A stretch of 45,802 bases of DNA, from the NCBI GenBank assembly GCA_913052275.1, contig CAJXDX010000002.1:1-45802 (forward strand), read 5' to 3'. The notes beneath the pieces are model-generated. The model made no database searches. It was given only the letters and a program-made list of their open reading frames with translations, and was not told the DNA's origin. Within the stretch, counting starts at the first letter, position 1, and each line of letters opens with the position of its first letter. Source of the DNA: an uncultured Pseudomonadota bacterium. GTDB lineage: Bacteria > SAR324 > NAC60-12. The position numbers and the translations under genes are program-made. Positions 16,665-27,000 of this stretch are shown here, piece by piece.

Positions 16665-16733
16665 GCAGTAATCTTTTTAGGAGAGGGAGACACCATTCAA
16701 TGTGGACAGTGTAAGTGTCCTCAGCTTAATTAG

Positions 16734-17387
16734 TCAGTTGAGTAGGTCCAGCGCATCCAACGGCTTTTTTATTATTGCTTGCGCTCCATTATCTTTCAGC
16801 TCTTGTTCAGTACGAAAACCCCAAAGTACTCCTACAGGGTAGCATCCTGCAGCAACAGCAGTTTTCATATCAGTAGCTGTATCACCTAAATAAAGAAAAT
16901 CTTCAGATGAAACTCTTAACTGCTGGCAAATTTCCAGCATACCGGCAGGGTCAGGTTTTTTAGGCACACCCTCACGCTGTCCCAGTATTACATCAAAATT
17001 CCAGTCCCGCAAAAGATGATCAACAGTAAGAACAGTAAATTCTTGGGGTTTGTTGGAGAGAACTGCCAGTTTGAGCTTACGTTTTGTCAGTGCATTTAGC
17101 AGTTCAGGTATACCCTGGTACGGAACTGTCTGCCTGTTCCAGCACTCACGGTATACAGTTTCAAAATCTTTTCTGCATTCTTCAATCAGAGTTTCATTCC
17201 GAGCTTCTTCGGGCAGGACACGTGTCATCAGCATTTTCGCTCCATCACCTACAAAGTAGCGAAACGCATCCACGTGGTGTATCGGGTATCCGCGTTCAGA
17301 GAGGATTTTGTTAGTACAGTATGCTAAGTCGTCTAAAGTATCCAGCAATGTGCCATCTAAATCAAAGCATACTGCCTTAAATCTCAT
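16734..17387 (-). CDS. gph: Phosphoglycolate-phosphatase-type HAD hydrolase
   Basis: The 217-residue protein has all HAD motifs: I as CFDLDGTLLDT with nucleophile Asp9 and acid/base Asp11, II as LAVLSNKPQ, III as the lysine in KKPDPAG, and IV as YLGDTATDM. The helical cap between motifs I and II is of the PGP type. It probably removes phosphate from 2-phosphoglycolate formed during DNA repair or oxygenation, though HAD enzymes of this group are promiscuous. It lies 12 bases downstream of ihfA on the minus strand, so the two form an operon. Its 3' end faces the FAD subunit gene across 69 bp. Confidence 0.85.
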   Translation of the reverse strand: MRFKAVCFDLDGTLLDTLDDLAYCTNKILSERGYPIHHVDAFRYFVGDGAKMLMTRVLPEEARNETLIEECRKDFETVYRECWNRQTVPYQGIPELLNALTKRKLKLAVLSNKPQEFTVLTVDHLLRDWNFDVILGQREGVPKKPDPAGMLEICQQLRVSSEDFLYLGDTATDMKTAVAAGCYPVGVLWGFRTEQELKDNGAQAIIKKPLDALDLLN

Positions 17388-17399
17388 GTAGTGAACGTT

Positions 17400-17681
17400 T
17401 CAGATTTTATTGTTCAATTCATCACGCCAAACTTTAGAGGGATGAAAAGTTACAACTCTTCGTGCGGAAATAACATAATCCCTTTTTGATTTAGGATCCC
17501 TGCCTGGTCGGGATTTTTTATCACGCAATTCAAATTTTCCTAAACCTGTGATGAGAACATCTTCACCTTTCTCTAATTTTTCCTTAATCAATTCCAACAT
17601 ATCATTGACCAATTTTTCAGCCTCGCCGAATTGGAGGTCAGTCCCCAGCTGGATTGCCCGCACGATGTCTACTTTTACCAT
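17400..17681 (-). CDS. ihfA: HU/IHF-family DNA-bending protein, IHF-alpha type
   Basis: This 93-residue protein belongs to the HU/IHF family, whose dimers bend DNA through two beta arms. The arm and following helix read GRDPKSKRDYVISARRVVTF and HPSKVWRDEL, which is the IHF-alpha pattern rather than the typical HU one (GRNPQTGE...). Proline near the arm tip and the C-terminal S-K-V-W are also characteristic. A strong ribosome-binding site GGAGG (17687-17691) fixes the start, and a good promoter lies just upstream. It is co-transcribed with gph. The partner beta subunit is not in the window. Confidence 0.9.
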   Translation of the reverse strand: MVKVDIVRAIQLGTDLQFGEAEKLVNDMLELIKEKLEKGEDVLITGLGKFELRDKKSRPGRDPKSKRDYVISARRVVTFHPSKVWRDELNNKI

Positions 17682-17714
17682 TCGATCCTCCGAAATTTGT
17701 CAAATTTTACAGAT

Positions 17715-17743
17715 ATTGTAATTTTTAAAATTTTTTAACTCAA
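17715..17743 (-). promoter_or_regulatory. Sigma70-type promoter for ihfA-gph
   Basis: On the minus strand TTGAGT (17738-17743) and TACAAT (17715-17720) are separated by exactly 17 AT-rich bases. Transcription would begin near 17708, leaving a leader of about 26 bases that contains the GGAGG site. Match, spacing and position all agree. Confidence 0.5.
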
Positions 17744-18050
17744 ATCACCTGCAAGCTTTCTCTAACAAAACTCTCTTAACTATTAGCTGATACTTAAATT
17801 TGTAAAGACTGAGAAAACAAGTGAGAGATACTATATCTATGGAAAACGTCTTCTACAATACTTTTTTTAAAAAATCTCAATTAAATCAATTTAAAATAAA
17901 AAAATGTGGTTCAAAAAGACTGAATCCAGCTTTAAACAGCTTATGTTTGAGTTTCTTGAAAAGGTTCAATAAGATGGACATTGATTGTAATCTATATTTA
18001 TATTTAAGAAGCTCAATTCATACTGAAAACTTCCAGAGGAGCATAAAAAT
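17744..18050. other. AT-rich divergent intergenic region between ihfA and the anchored FxLYD-like gene
   Basis: The region is strongly AT-rich. A reading frame from a GTG at 17821 (86 codons) runs into the next gene to 18081 in another frame. Its Lys/Asn/Ser/Phe-rich composition and lack of a ribosome-binding site make it doubtful as a gene. AGAGGAG upstream of 18051 is a plausible ribosome-binding site for the downstream gene. I see no clear plus-strand promoter and no palindrome. Confidence 0.4.
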
Positions 18051-18482
18051 ATGTTTTTCAGACGATACAGAGCTCTTCTAATTCTGGGAATAGTTTTAGC
18101 TATCCTGATAGTGCTCATGTTTTTTTTCCAGCAAATTAAGCGTAATGAGCTGAATAATCAATTGACAAAGGTTGAGCTTCAAAATGTAAGGATAGGAGCA
18201 GGGATATCTAATGGGGTTCTCGGTACAGCAATTTTTGGGGAGATTTATAATAAGGGAGATAAAATAATAAGTATTGCCGAGATGAATGTTGAATTTATAA
18301 ACGAGGACGGTGAAGTTGCAAAAGTACACAAATTTTTCCCCGTCAATAAATTTTCTTTTAGGGAATCTCTACCTTTAAAACCTGGACAGTCTAAAGAATT
18401 CGGATTCCCAATCGATGATATCGTACCTGAAGACTGGGACGGTACATTCACAGCCAGACTGACAGAACTGATATTCAAATGA
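18051..18482 (+). CDS. Small signal-anchored protein with an FxLYD-like domain
   Basis: The 143-residue protein has a single N-terminal membrane helix (about 8-28, ALLILGIVLAILIVLMFFFQQ) preceded by arginines, so the rest should be periplasmic. The domain after it reads like an Ig-fold FxLYD domain: a strand with GTAIFGEIYNKGDKIIS, then a strand with INVEF-like residues, and the closing PGQSKEFGFPIDDI. Such domains occur in lipoproteins and anchored proteins of unknown function. AGAGGAG lies 12 bases before the ATG. The acetoacetyl-CoA synthetase gene begins 11 bases after the stop. Confidence 0.65.
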   Translation: MFFRRYRALLILGIVLAILIVLMFFFQQIKRNELNNQLTKVELQNVRIGAGISNGVLGTAIFGEIYNKGDKIISIAEMNVEFINEDGEVAKVHKFFPVNKFSFRESLPLKPGQSKEFGFPIDDIVPEDWDGTFTARLTELIFK

Positions 18483-18493
18483 AAACATAACAT

Positions 18494-20455
18494 ATGCCCA
18501 CTCCTCTTTGGCAGCCAAGTTCAGAAGAAAAGGGAAATACTCTTCTTACTCATTTCTCTAAGAAAATTCAGGCACAGTATGATCTGCCTGATTCTGAATA
18601 TTCAACTGTACACCAATGGTCTATTGATTACCCGGAACTTTTCTGGGAAGAAGTTTGGAACGATTGTAAAGTTTTATCTTCTAAATCATGGAGCAAGGTT
18701 ATGGGTAAGGATTTGTTCAATGTCAGAAATGATTCGGAGAGGTCCGGCTGGTTTGAAGGCGCCCGGCTGAATTATGCAGAAAATCTTTTACTTAGAAATA
18801 ACGATGAGAACGAGGCTCTGAGTTTTGTTGCAGAAAATGGCACAAAACAATCCATGAGTTATGCAGAGCTAAGAGCTGCGGTTTCCCAATGTGCTTCAGG
18901 AATGAAGGACATGGGTGTTTCTGAAATGGACAGGGTCGCAGCAGTGATTCCCAATTGTCCTGAAGCAGTAATTGGTCTGCTCGCTGCATCAAGTATTGGG
19001 GCAATCTGGTCTTCCTGTTCTCCTGATTTTGGCATTAAAGGCATTAACGATAGGCTTGGACAAATTTCCCCTAAAATTTTAATTACTGTCAATGCATATC
19101 ATTACAACGGGAAGGAGCATGACTGCCTGACAAAAATACGTGAAGTAACAAAGCTTATTCCTTCAATTGAGGCGGTATACGTAGTACCTTTTACTGAAAC
19201 AGAAATAGAATTTCAGGGCAACGAAAAGCCATGGACAGAATTGCTGGATTATTCAGCCAACACAACAATTTTTGCTCAGCTTCCTTTTGATCACCCACTA
19301 TACATTCTTTATTCATCAGGAACTACAGGATTGCCCAAATCTATAGTTCATGGTGCAGGAGGATGTTTGCTCAAGCATCTCACTGAACACCGATATCATT
19401 CTGATATAAATCCCGGTGACCGCGTATTTTACTTCACTACATGCGGATGGATGATGTGGAACTGGCTGGTGAGCTCGCTTGCTTCTGGAGCAACTATTAT
19501 TTTGTATGACGGGGCACCTACTTTTCCAGACGCAGGAAGAATGTGGAAACTGATTGATGAACAGCAAATTACACATTTTGGGACCAGTCCAAAGTTTCTT
19601 GGCGCAGTAAACAAGGCCGGATATTCTCCCAGGAAAAACAATCAGCTAAATTCATTAAAAGCAATTCTGTCAACAGGGTCACCTCTTCCGGGTAATTTAT
19701 TTTCATGGATTTATGAGGAAGTTGCATATGTCCCGGTTATGTCAATTGCAGGCGGCACTGACCTTGCCGGTTGCTTTATGGGCGGGAATCCTAATTTGCC
19801 GGTATACTCTGAGGAACTGCAGTGCAAAAGCCTCGGAATGAACACACTTGCATATGATGCTGCAGGAAAATCAGTAGAGTGTGAAAAAGGTGAGTTAGTC
19901 TGTGCAACTCCATTTCCATCCATGCCTATTTATTTCTGGAAAGATTATGACGGGGAAAAATATCATGATGCATATTTTGAAAAATTTCCTGGTGTTTGGA
20001 CTCATGGAGATTTTATAGAAATTACTGAACGTGGAGGGGTAATTGTATATGGCAGAAGCGACACTGTTCTTAATCCTGGTGGAGTAAGAATCGGCACTTC
20101 AGAAATATATCGGCCGGTAGAAGAAATGAGCGAGATTGTAGACAGTTTAGTAGTTGCCCAATCCTGGGAAAATGATGTTAGGATCGTCCTGTTTGTGGTT
20201 TTAAAGAAAGGAATAGAATTTGATGATGAGCTGATCTCAAAAATAAAAGCTACTATACGCAGCGACGCAACAACTCGCCATGTTCCTTCGCGCATTCTGG
20301 AAATTCAGGATGTTCCACGTACTATAAGCGGTAAAAAAGTAGAAAAGGCGGTTCTGCAGACCATCAGAGGTGAGAGTGTTGAAAATATTTCAGCACTTGC
20401 AAATCCTGAAAGTCTCTCAATTTTTGCTGATCTTCGTGAAGAGCTTAAAAAGTAG
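18494..20455 (+). CDS. aacS: Acetoacetyl-CoA synthetase
   Basis: This ANL-family enzyme activates acetoacetate to acetoacetyl-CoA with ATP, feeding ketone bodies or polyhydroxybutyrate breakdown products into central metabolism. The 653-residue length and the N-terminus (PLWQPSSEE..., then HQWSIDYPELFWEEVW) match AacS rather than acetyl-CoA synthetase. The P-loop YSSGTTGLPKSIVHGAGG is followed by TTCGWMMWNW and the hinge GRSDTVLNPGGVRIGTSEIY. The catalytic lysine lies in SGKKVEKAV near 617. It lies 11 bp after the anchored protein gene. No HMG-CoA lyase or hydroxybutyrate dehydrogenase is nearby. Confidence 0.93.
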   Translation: MPTPLWQPSSEEKGNTLLTHFSKKIQAQYDLPDSEYSTVHQWSIDYPELFWEEVWNDCKVLSSKSWSKVMGKDLFNVRNDSERSGWFEGARLNYAENLLLRNNDENEALSFVAENGTKQSMSYAELRAAVSQCASGMKDMGVSEMDRVAAVIPNCPEAVIGLLAASSIGAIWSSCSPDFGIKGINDRLGQISPKILITVNAYHYNGKEHDCLTKIREVTKLIPSIEAVYVVPFTETEIEFQGNEKPWTELLDYSANTTIFAQLPFDHPLYILYSSGTTGLPKSIVHGAGGCLLKHLTEHRYHSDINPGDRVFYFTTCGWMMWNWLVSSLASGATIILYDGAPTFPDAGRMWKLIDEQQITHFGTSPKFLGAVNKAGYSPRKNNQLNSLKAILSTGSPLPGNLFSWIYEEVAYVPVMSIAGGTDLAGCFMGGNPNLPVYSEELQCKSLGMNTLAYDAAGKSVECEKGELVCATPFPSMPIYFWKDYDGEKYHDAYFEKFPGVWTHGDFIEITERGGVIVYGRSDTVLNPGGVRIGTSEIYRPVEEMSEIVDSLVVAQSWENDVRIVLFVVLKKGIEFDDELISKIKATIRSDATTRHVPSRILEIQDVPRTISGKKVEKAVLQTIRGESVENISALANPESLSIFADLREELKK

Positions 20456-20477
20456 CTTTATCCAGTTTCATCCTAAT

Positions 20478-21608
20478 TCAACTCCGTGATACTTCAAAAA
20501 TACGATTTCTTATTTGCAGGTAGAAATCCTGAAACGGCAAGTCAGGAAAATCAGACCACTGCATGAGTTCAAGTACATACTTTTTCAGCACGTTGCGCGA
20601 TAATCCGCGCTCCTCCCATCCGGCATGAACTAGAACTATATCAGAAGGCAATGGCTTACCATCTATATTTTGACGCATAAGGAATCTCAGTGCACTTTCA
20701 GGGTATTGCAGAACAAATTTTTCCATCGAAGGCACCCTGATAATGTCACTCCCAAACACCACATCTGTGTCATCTGAGCCAGATTGTTGCATACTGTGTA
20801 CTTTGTCTTCATCAAATTCAATTTCCTCTTCATTCTCAAATTCTGCATCAAAATTTACTGAAATATTCGAATCAGTTATTTTTATTAAATCCTTATCTTC
20901 CCCATTGAGTATCTTTTGGTCTACATCTTTGGTTCCACTGCTGTCATCCACTAGCAGCGATTCGCTGGAATTTCCCTCTGTTGTTATTAATTTTTCAACT
21001 GGTTCACCACGTAACTTTGCAATATGGCTTAAAAAGCTATTTACTAAAACACGCCCTTCCAAACGTTCACGGATTTGTTTTCTAAACTTTATCAGATCAT
21101 CAATACTGAAGTGTTTTTTATTATAATTTTGTTCTTTGTCCAGTTTCTGATTTGGGTTTTCTCCACCTAGAACAAGAATGTAATATGCTTCAATATACAA
21201 AAGCAAATCACTTAATGGATGCCCTTTTGGTTGGCGTAGACCGTGGGAAATATTGTAAAGAATATTGTAATGATGGTGCGTTCCTTTAGCCAGTTGGTCA
21301 AAAGCTTTTTTGATTCTTTGGCAAAGTTTTATTTCAAGCGTCTCCGCAGACCATTCGAATCGTTCAAGATATTTCACAAATTCATTAAGGCGTTCGCTGG
21401 AGACAAGTTTACGTAGAACCTGATTTTCTTGGTCAAAAAAATTTTTAATTACTGCACCACCTGCTTCTATCTCATTTGCAGTGGAATCTTCAAAAACAAA
21501 TCCTGATATTAATAGTTGGTCGCACAGCTTGAAGAGCAATGATTGCTGATCAGTGAGTAAAGAATCAAAACCAGCTCTTTTATCCTTTTGAATGGTATTA
21601 CGTTGCAT
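20478..21608 (-). CDS. Unrecognised 376-residue protein with an acidic middle
   Basis: I do not recognise this protein. It has no signal peptide or membrane helix. An N-terminal helical domain (about 1-205) contains a stretch HHHYNILYNISHGLRQP and ends in a basic segment KFRKQIRERLEGR. A region of roughly 80 residues (about 215-290) is rich in Asp, Glu, Ser and Asn and is probably disordered. A compact C-terminal domain (about 295-376) contains VHAGWEERGLSRNVLKKYVLE and tryptophans and may be the conserved part. The gene is convergent with aacS (22 bp apart) and divergent from the ABC-F gene across 309 bp. Confidence 0.7.
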   Translation of the reverse strand: MQRNTIQKDKRAGFDSLLTDQQSLLFKLCDQLLISGFVFEDSTANEIEAGGAVIKNFFDQENQVLRKLVSSERLNEFVKYLERFEWSAETLEIKLCQRIKKAFDQLAKGTHHHYNILYNISHGLRQPKGHPLSDLLLYIEAYYILVLGGENPNQKLDKEQNYNKKHFSIDDLIKFRKQIRERLEGRVLVNSFLSHIAKLRGEPVEKLITTEGNSSESLLVDDSSGTKDVDQKILNGEDKDLIKITDSNISVNFDAEFENEEEIEFDEDKVHSMQQSGSDDTDVVFGSDIIRVPSMEKFVLQYPESALRFLMRQNIDGKPLPSDIVLVHAGWEERGLSRNVLKKYVLELMQWSDFPDLPFQDFYLQIRNRIFEVSRS

Positions 21609-21917
21609 CTGACCATCGATTTATGTCATCAAAACCAATATGAAAAATTAGATTTCTAAATTTAATTTGAGCATTTAAACCTGAAAATTTAATGCAAAAA
21701 ATATCTTTAATCAGGCAATTTATCTGAGCAAATGGAGCCGAGAAGGCAATATAATTGCGTTGTGATTAATCAGGATTTTTTCTAAGGTTATCAATAAAGG
21801 CTCAAGACTGAAATTTTTTCTTGAATTTATACTCAGCATTAATTTCAGGAGCTTTCAAATAATATCACAACAACATCATCCTGTAATTTGTTTAATTAAA
21901 TCTTTCGCTCTAATATT
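21609..21917. promoter_or_regulatory. Divergent 309-bp intergenic region with palindrome and repeats
   Basis: This region separates the unknown minus-strand gene from the ABC-F gene. It contains a perfect 10-bp palindrome TGATTAATCA (21763-21772), and the sequence TTAATCAGG occurs twice (near 21708 and 21766). A perfect TATAAT on the plus strand (21750-21755) has no good -35. The combination looks like an operator area near a promoter, but no specific regulator can be named. Confidence 0.3.
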
Positions 21918-23858
21918 ATGATCAACCTTACTGATTTAGCCATAAATTTCGGTAATAAATCACTATTTGAAAATTCTTCTCTTACATTCGATCCCGGTAA
22001 ATGCTATGGGATAGTTGGTGCAAACGGTACAGGGAAATCAACACTTTTGCGACTGATTTCCGGTGATGAAAAACCTGTTTCCGGAACAATTTCAGTTCCA
22101 GCAAAGATAAACATTGGAGTTCTCCGTCAAAATCATTTCCAGTTTGAAAATATCACTGTTATTGAAGTTGTTTTGCTTGGTAAGCCTAAGTTGTGTGATG
22201 CGATACGTGAAAAAGATAACATCCTTCAATCTGGAAAGTTTGAAGGCGAAACAGGAATCAGACTGGGACAATTGGAAGAAATAATTGCAGAAGAAGACGG
22301 TTATGTTGCGGAGCCATTTGCTGCAGAAATTTTATCTGGATTAGGCATTGATGAGCAATATCACACTGGACCAATGAGTGCACTTTCAGGAGGATATAAA
22401 CTGCGTGTGCTTTTAGCACAACTGCTTTTTCAGCAGCCGGATGTGCTTTTACTTGATGAACCAACTAATCATTTGGACATCATTTCAATCCGCTGGCTGG
22501 AAAACTATTTAAGTTCTCAATTTAAGGGAACACTATTGGTTATTTCTCATGACCGCAATTTTCTAAATGCGGTTGCCAGCCATATTGTCGATATAGATTA
22601 TGAGGAATTACGACTTTATAGTGGAAACTATGAACAATTTCTTGAATCAAAGATTCTGGCAGAAACTCAAAAACTAAAGGAGTTGGAAACCTTCAATCGT
22701 AAAACTGCTGAAATGCAGGCATTTATCGACCGTTTTCGTGCAAAAGCCACTAAAGCCCGTCAAGCCCAGTCTCGTGTAAAACAATTAGACAAAATGGAAG
22801 TTCCGGAGGTTAAACGATCCTCCAGAATATCTCCGAGCTTTTGCTTTGAACAGTCCCGACACTCTGGAAGAACTGTACTGACTGTAAATAATTTGTGCAA
22901 ATCGTTTGCTGAAAAAACCGTGATTAAAAACATTTCTTTTGAGATACAAAGAGGAGAAAAAGTTGCCATCATTGGCCCAAACGGAATCGGCAAATCTACT
23001 CTACTGAAAATTATTCTGGGTGAAATTACTGCAGATGAAGGGATTTTTGAATGGGGTTATGAAACAAAAATCTCTTACTTTGCACAGGATCACCATGAAC
23101 AGTTGGATGGGAAAATAAATTCGTTCGACTGGCTTTACTCTTATGCTCCCCATGAATCAATTGGCACAATTCGGGGTTTACTAGGCAGAGTTCTAATTTC
23201 CGGAGACGAGGCCCTTAAGCAGGTTTCTGTATTGAGTGGTGGTGAATCCGCACGATTGCTTTTCGCACGAATCATGCTGGAAAAAAATAATGTACTGATC
23301 CTCGATGAGCCGACAAACCATATGGACCTGGAAGGAGTAGAGGCCCTGGGTGATGCATTAAACAAATTCGACGGAACTGTTGTGCTTGTAAGTCACTATC
23401 GACATTTTGTGGAAAAAGTTGCAGACCATATTCTTGAAATGACTTCTGATGGCATAAGGGATTTTTCTGGAAGCTATAATGAATATCTGGAAAAATTTGG
23501 TGAAGATCATCTTGGAAGAACGGTCTCAGTATCTTCCAAAAAAAAACACCCCGGAAAGCTTGAGTCGAAACAGAAGAAATTAAGCTTTGAGGAAAGAAAA
23601 AATCTTCAGCGTAAAATTTCTAAATTAAATAAGCAGGCAGCACGATTTGAATTATTAGTTGAAGAAACTGAGAAAAAAATTTCTGAGATTGAATCAAAAT
23701 TCGGAATAGAAGATTTTTTTCAAATAACTTCAAGAGAGGAAGTTGACAGACTGCAGGCAGAAAAGGGACGACTGAGCCAACAGCTGTCTGGGCACCTCAA
23801 ACAGTGGGAAATTTCATCACAGAATTTAGAAAACGCAAAAGAACAGTTTGATTTATAA
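21918..23858 (+). CDS. ABC-F family ATPase (Uup/YheS-like)
   Basis: ABC-F proteins are soluble twin-ATPase proteins that act on ribosomes rather than as transporters. Both cassettes are intact in the 646 residues: Walker A GANGTGKST (34-42) and GPNGIGKST (353-361), signatures LSGGYKLR and LSGGESAR, and Walker B/D-loop LLLDEPTNHLD and LILDEPTNHMD. A linker between the domains has the basic RAKATKARQAQSR helix typical of the family. The C-terminal 110 residues are a charged coiled coil, as in Uup. No transmembrane partner is encoded nearby. The length and C-terminal extension favour the Uup/YheS group over EttA. Confidence 0.92.
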   Translation: MINLTDLAINFGNKSLFENSSLTFDPGKCYGIVGANGTGKSTLLRLISGDEKPVSGTISVPAKINIGVLRQNHFQFENITVIEVVLLGKPKLCDAIREKDNILQSGKFEGETGIRLGQLEEIIAEEDGYVAEPFAAEILSGLGIDEQYHTGPMSALSGGYKLRVLLAQLLFQQPDVLLLDEPTNHLDIISIRWLENYLSSQFKGTLLVISHDRNFLNAVASHIVDIDYEELRLYSGNYEQFLESKILAETQKLKELETFNRKTAEMQAFIDRFRAKATKARQAQSRVKQLDKMEVPEVKRSSRISPSFCFEQSRHSGRTVLTVNNLCKSFAEKTVIKNISFEIQRGEKVAIIGPNGIGKSTLLKIILGEITADEGIFEWGYETKISYFAQDHHEQLDGKINSFDWLYSYAPHESIGTIRGLLGRVLISGDEALKQVSVLSGGESARLLFARIMLEKNNVLILDEPTNHMDLEGVEALGDALNKFDGTVVLVSHYRHFVEKVADHILEMTSDGIRDFSGSYNEYLEKFGEDHLGRTVSVSSKKKHPGKLESKQKKLSFEERKNLQRKISKLNKQAARFELLVEETEKKISEIESKFGIEDFFQITSREEVDRLQAEKGRLSQQLSGHLKQWEISSQNLENAKEQFDL

Positions 23859-23993
23859 TGTTTTGCTAAAGTTTATGAAGTGTTTGCAAACCATTCGACA
23901 TATAAAGACCTTTGTTTAGCACAGTCGATCTTAATTTCAGTTCAGTATACTTTTGGTAGTGCATGAACAAAAAAAATTATATAAATCGTATTA

Positions 23994-24023
23994 TTGGCAG
24001 AAATGTTTGAAAAACTATACAAT
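23994..24023 (+). promoter_or_regulatory. Sigma70-type promoter for the TPR-CHAT gene
   Basis: TTGGCA (23994-23999) and TACAAT (24018-24023) are separated by 18 bases, each matching five of six consensus positions. Transcription would start near 24030, about 25 bases before the ATG at 24055, with AGAGG at 24045-24049 between them. The promoter lies inside any longer reading frame, so it argues for the 24055 start. A perfect 10-bp palindrome GTTTGCAAAC lies further upstream at 23882-23891. Confidence 0.5.
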
Positions 24024-24054
24024 AGATGACTATCAATTTAATGAAGAGGTCCAC

Positions 24055-27000
24055 ATGCGAAAGATAATTTTTCCCATTAAGTTCTTATTATTAGCATTAA
24101 TCTTTTTTTCACAACTTACACTTCCCATAAGCAACAGAGCTTTCTCCCAGACAACACCTGAAACTGCTGCTGAGCAGTGGAGTCTACGCCAGACAGAAAT
24201 TGAACAGTTTTATCAGGAAGGAGACCTGCAGGGCGCTTTAAATATTGCTCAGGAAGCAGTCTCACTGGCAGAAACGGCTTTTGGTCCCGCGTCTTTGGAA
24301 ACAATTTCCAGTATGCTGCTGCAGGCGCAAATTCACTCAGAACTGGATCAACTTGAAGAGGCTAATCAAATTTACCAGACAGCTCTTGAAACCACTGTGT
24401 CAGCCTTTGGAGAAAGTGATGCCGCAACGCTTTCAGTGCTTGACAGTTATGGCCAATTTTTAAATTCCATAGATCCGGAAATGGCTGAACCTATTCTGAC
24501 AGAAGCACTCCGGCTGTCAGATGATGAAGATCCACAACGTGCCGCCAGAATGAAAGCCTTGGGACAGAATTTTCAAGAAATGGGTCGCATCAGTGAAGCA
24601 GAGGAAATGCTCAATGAAGCACTGAAAGCATTTCAGACTTTGGTAGGAGAAAAAGATGCTGAAACTCTGTCTGCAATGGCTGTTTTAGCTCAACTGCAAA
24701 TGTCTCAGGGAAAACTCAAACCTGCTCAGGAATTATTTGAAACAGCCCTGCCTTTAATGCTTGAAGTGCTGGACGAAAAGAGTTTCCTGGCGTTGGAAAG
24801 CAAAGAAAATCTTGGAGAAATTTATCGTCAGCAAGGAAGTTTTTCACAAGCTGAAACACTTTTTCAGGAAACCATAACAGCTGCAGCAGCTGAATATGGT
24901 GATGAAGAACCGCTGGTCATCCAGGCGAAAAGTCATTTGGCCCAGCTATATGAAGATACCGGGAAGCTTAAGCAGGCATTGGCTCTTCATCAGCAAGTTT
25001 ACGAAACAGATCTTGCTATGCTTGGAGAAAATCATCCAAACACTGCAGGTGATCTGAATAATCTGGCAAGTGTACGTCGACGTCTTGGTGATTACCAAAA
25101 AGCGGAAAATCTATTTCGACAATCTTTAGACGTGATGATTTCCGTCCTTGGCGAAGATTCTCCACAGTCTGTTTCTGTGATGAATAACCTGGCATTATTG
25201 CTTGAAAACCAAGGTCTTTATGATGAGGCAGAGCCACTATTCAAAAAAGCACACACAATTTCAGGAAAAATCCAGGGTGAACGTCATCCAACAACTCTTG
25301 CTTTACTGAATAACCTTGCTTTTCTTTACGAGTCTCAGGGAGATTTTGAGCGTTCTGAACTGAATTATAGAAAAGTTATTCAACTCAACACTGAAGTTTT
25401 TGGTGAAGCACATTCAAACACCCTCTCAAATCAAAACAATCTGGCCTATCTGTTCCTTAGAGCCGAAAGATTCGATGAAGCCAGGCCCATATTCACAAAA
25501 GTACATAACCTTTGGAAAGAACAGCTAGGTGAGAATCACCAAAATACTTTGAAAGCATTGAACAACCTGGGAAGAGTTCATAAATCACTTGGGAATCTGG
25601 ATGAAGCAGAAAAACTCCTGACTGCTGCCCTGGATGGAAGAACTAAAGTTTTTGGTAAAAGGCATGCGGACACACTTCGAAGCATGAACGATTTCGGAGA
25701 GCTTTTAGTTATCCAGGATAAAAAGGAAGATGCTCTTAAAATTTTCAGAGAAACCCTGAAACTTGAAGAAGAAGTGCTGGGTGAAAACCATCCATATACT
25801 TTTGAAACGCTTAACAATTTGTCACAGCTGCTGGAAGATCTTGGAAAAACTGAAGAGGCTTATGAAATGTATAAAATAGGTTTTAATCGCCGCAACACTT
25901 TCTTTGATCGAGTTCTATGGGTGGCCGGAGACAATACCAGACAATCATATATCAAACTCCACAAACCTGAACAGGATGCCTACATTCGCATTCTTCTCAG
26001 TTTGGATGACGAACGCACCGCTCAAGACCTTTTAGAGGTAATTCTGCAACGTAAAGGAATGCTTTTAAAAATAACCAGTGAGACGCAACAGGTGGTAATG
26101 CTGTCAGGATCATCGGAACTGCAGGAAATTACTGAAAAACTAACCAATGTTCGTAAAAAACTGGCTTCACTCACTCTTGCAGGGCCTACTGATGAAAATC
26201 GCGATCAATTCGGGAAAATGGTTTATGACCTTGAGGAACAGGTAAACAACTATCAATTGGAGCTTGGAAAACAAAGTGCGAGATTTCGACAATCCACTCG
26301 AAAAATTCAGATTGATGATGTGCTAGCCGGATTAGATGAAAGCGCGCTGGTTGATTTTTTAACTTATCGTAAAAAAGATGATTCTTTAGCACTGCTCGCT
26401 GTTGTGGCCAATCAAGAAGGACTAAATGTAATACAATATGACGATTTAGAGATGATTCAGGCGATAATCATGGAATTGAGGGAAATTATCCAGGATGAAG
26501 GTGCTGAAGATGAAGATGTAAAAAGCGTGGCTTATGATCTTTGGGAAATTCTCTGGTCCCCGCTCAATGAATATATAGGAGAAACAGAATCAATCTTTAT
26601 TTCACCGGACAGTGTGCTCAATGTTTTGCCTTTTGATGCATTAACTGATGAAGACGACAGCTATTTGCTGGAAAATTATGATTTGAAGATCATAAGTTCT
26701 GCAAGGGATTTGGCTCTTGATCAGTTAACTGCTTCAAAAGGGGAAATGTTGATAATTGCTGGTCCGGACTTTGATTCTGATAAAATAATTAAATCACCAG
26801 AAGCCAGAAAAATATCACACAATAGGTCACGCAGTGTATCACAGGGAGCCCGTATGGGGTCAGGATTGCGCGGACTTAATTTCGACCCGCTGCCTGGAGC
26901 AGAAAAAGAAGGTGAGGTTATCAAGGAAGTCTCAGACACAAAGGAAAGATCTACCGTAATTTTTTCCCAGCGTATTGCAGAAGAAAATATATTGAGGAAA

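Noticed and set aside
16665..16733. Imperfect stem GACAC...GTGTC between the FAD subunit and gph
   Set aside because: The stem is 5 bp with a long loop and no U-tract, too weak to call a terminator.
17821..18081. Possible small gene before the anchored FxLYD-like gene
   Set aside because: The GTG start has no ribosome-binding site, the composition is that of AT-rich noncoding DNA, and the frame runs into the next gene.
23953..24054. Upstream TTG start extending the TPR-CHAT protein by 34 residues
   Set aside because: It would place the promoter inside the coding region and bury the signal peptide, while the ATG at 24055 has AGAGG and a clean signal sequence.
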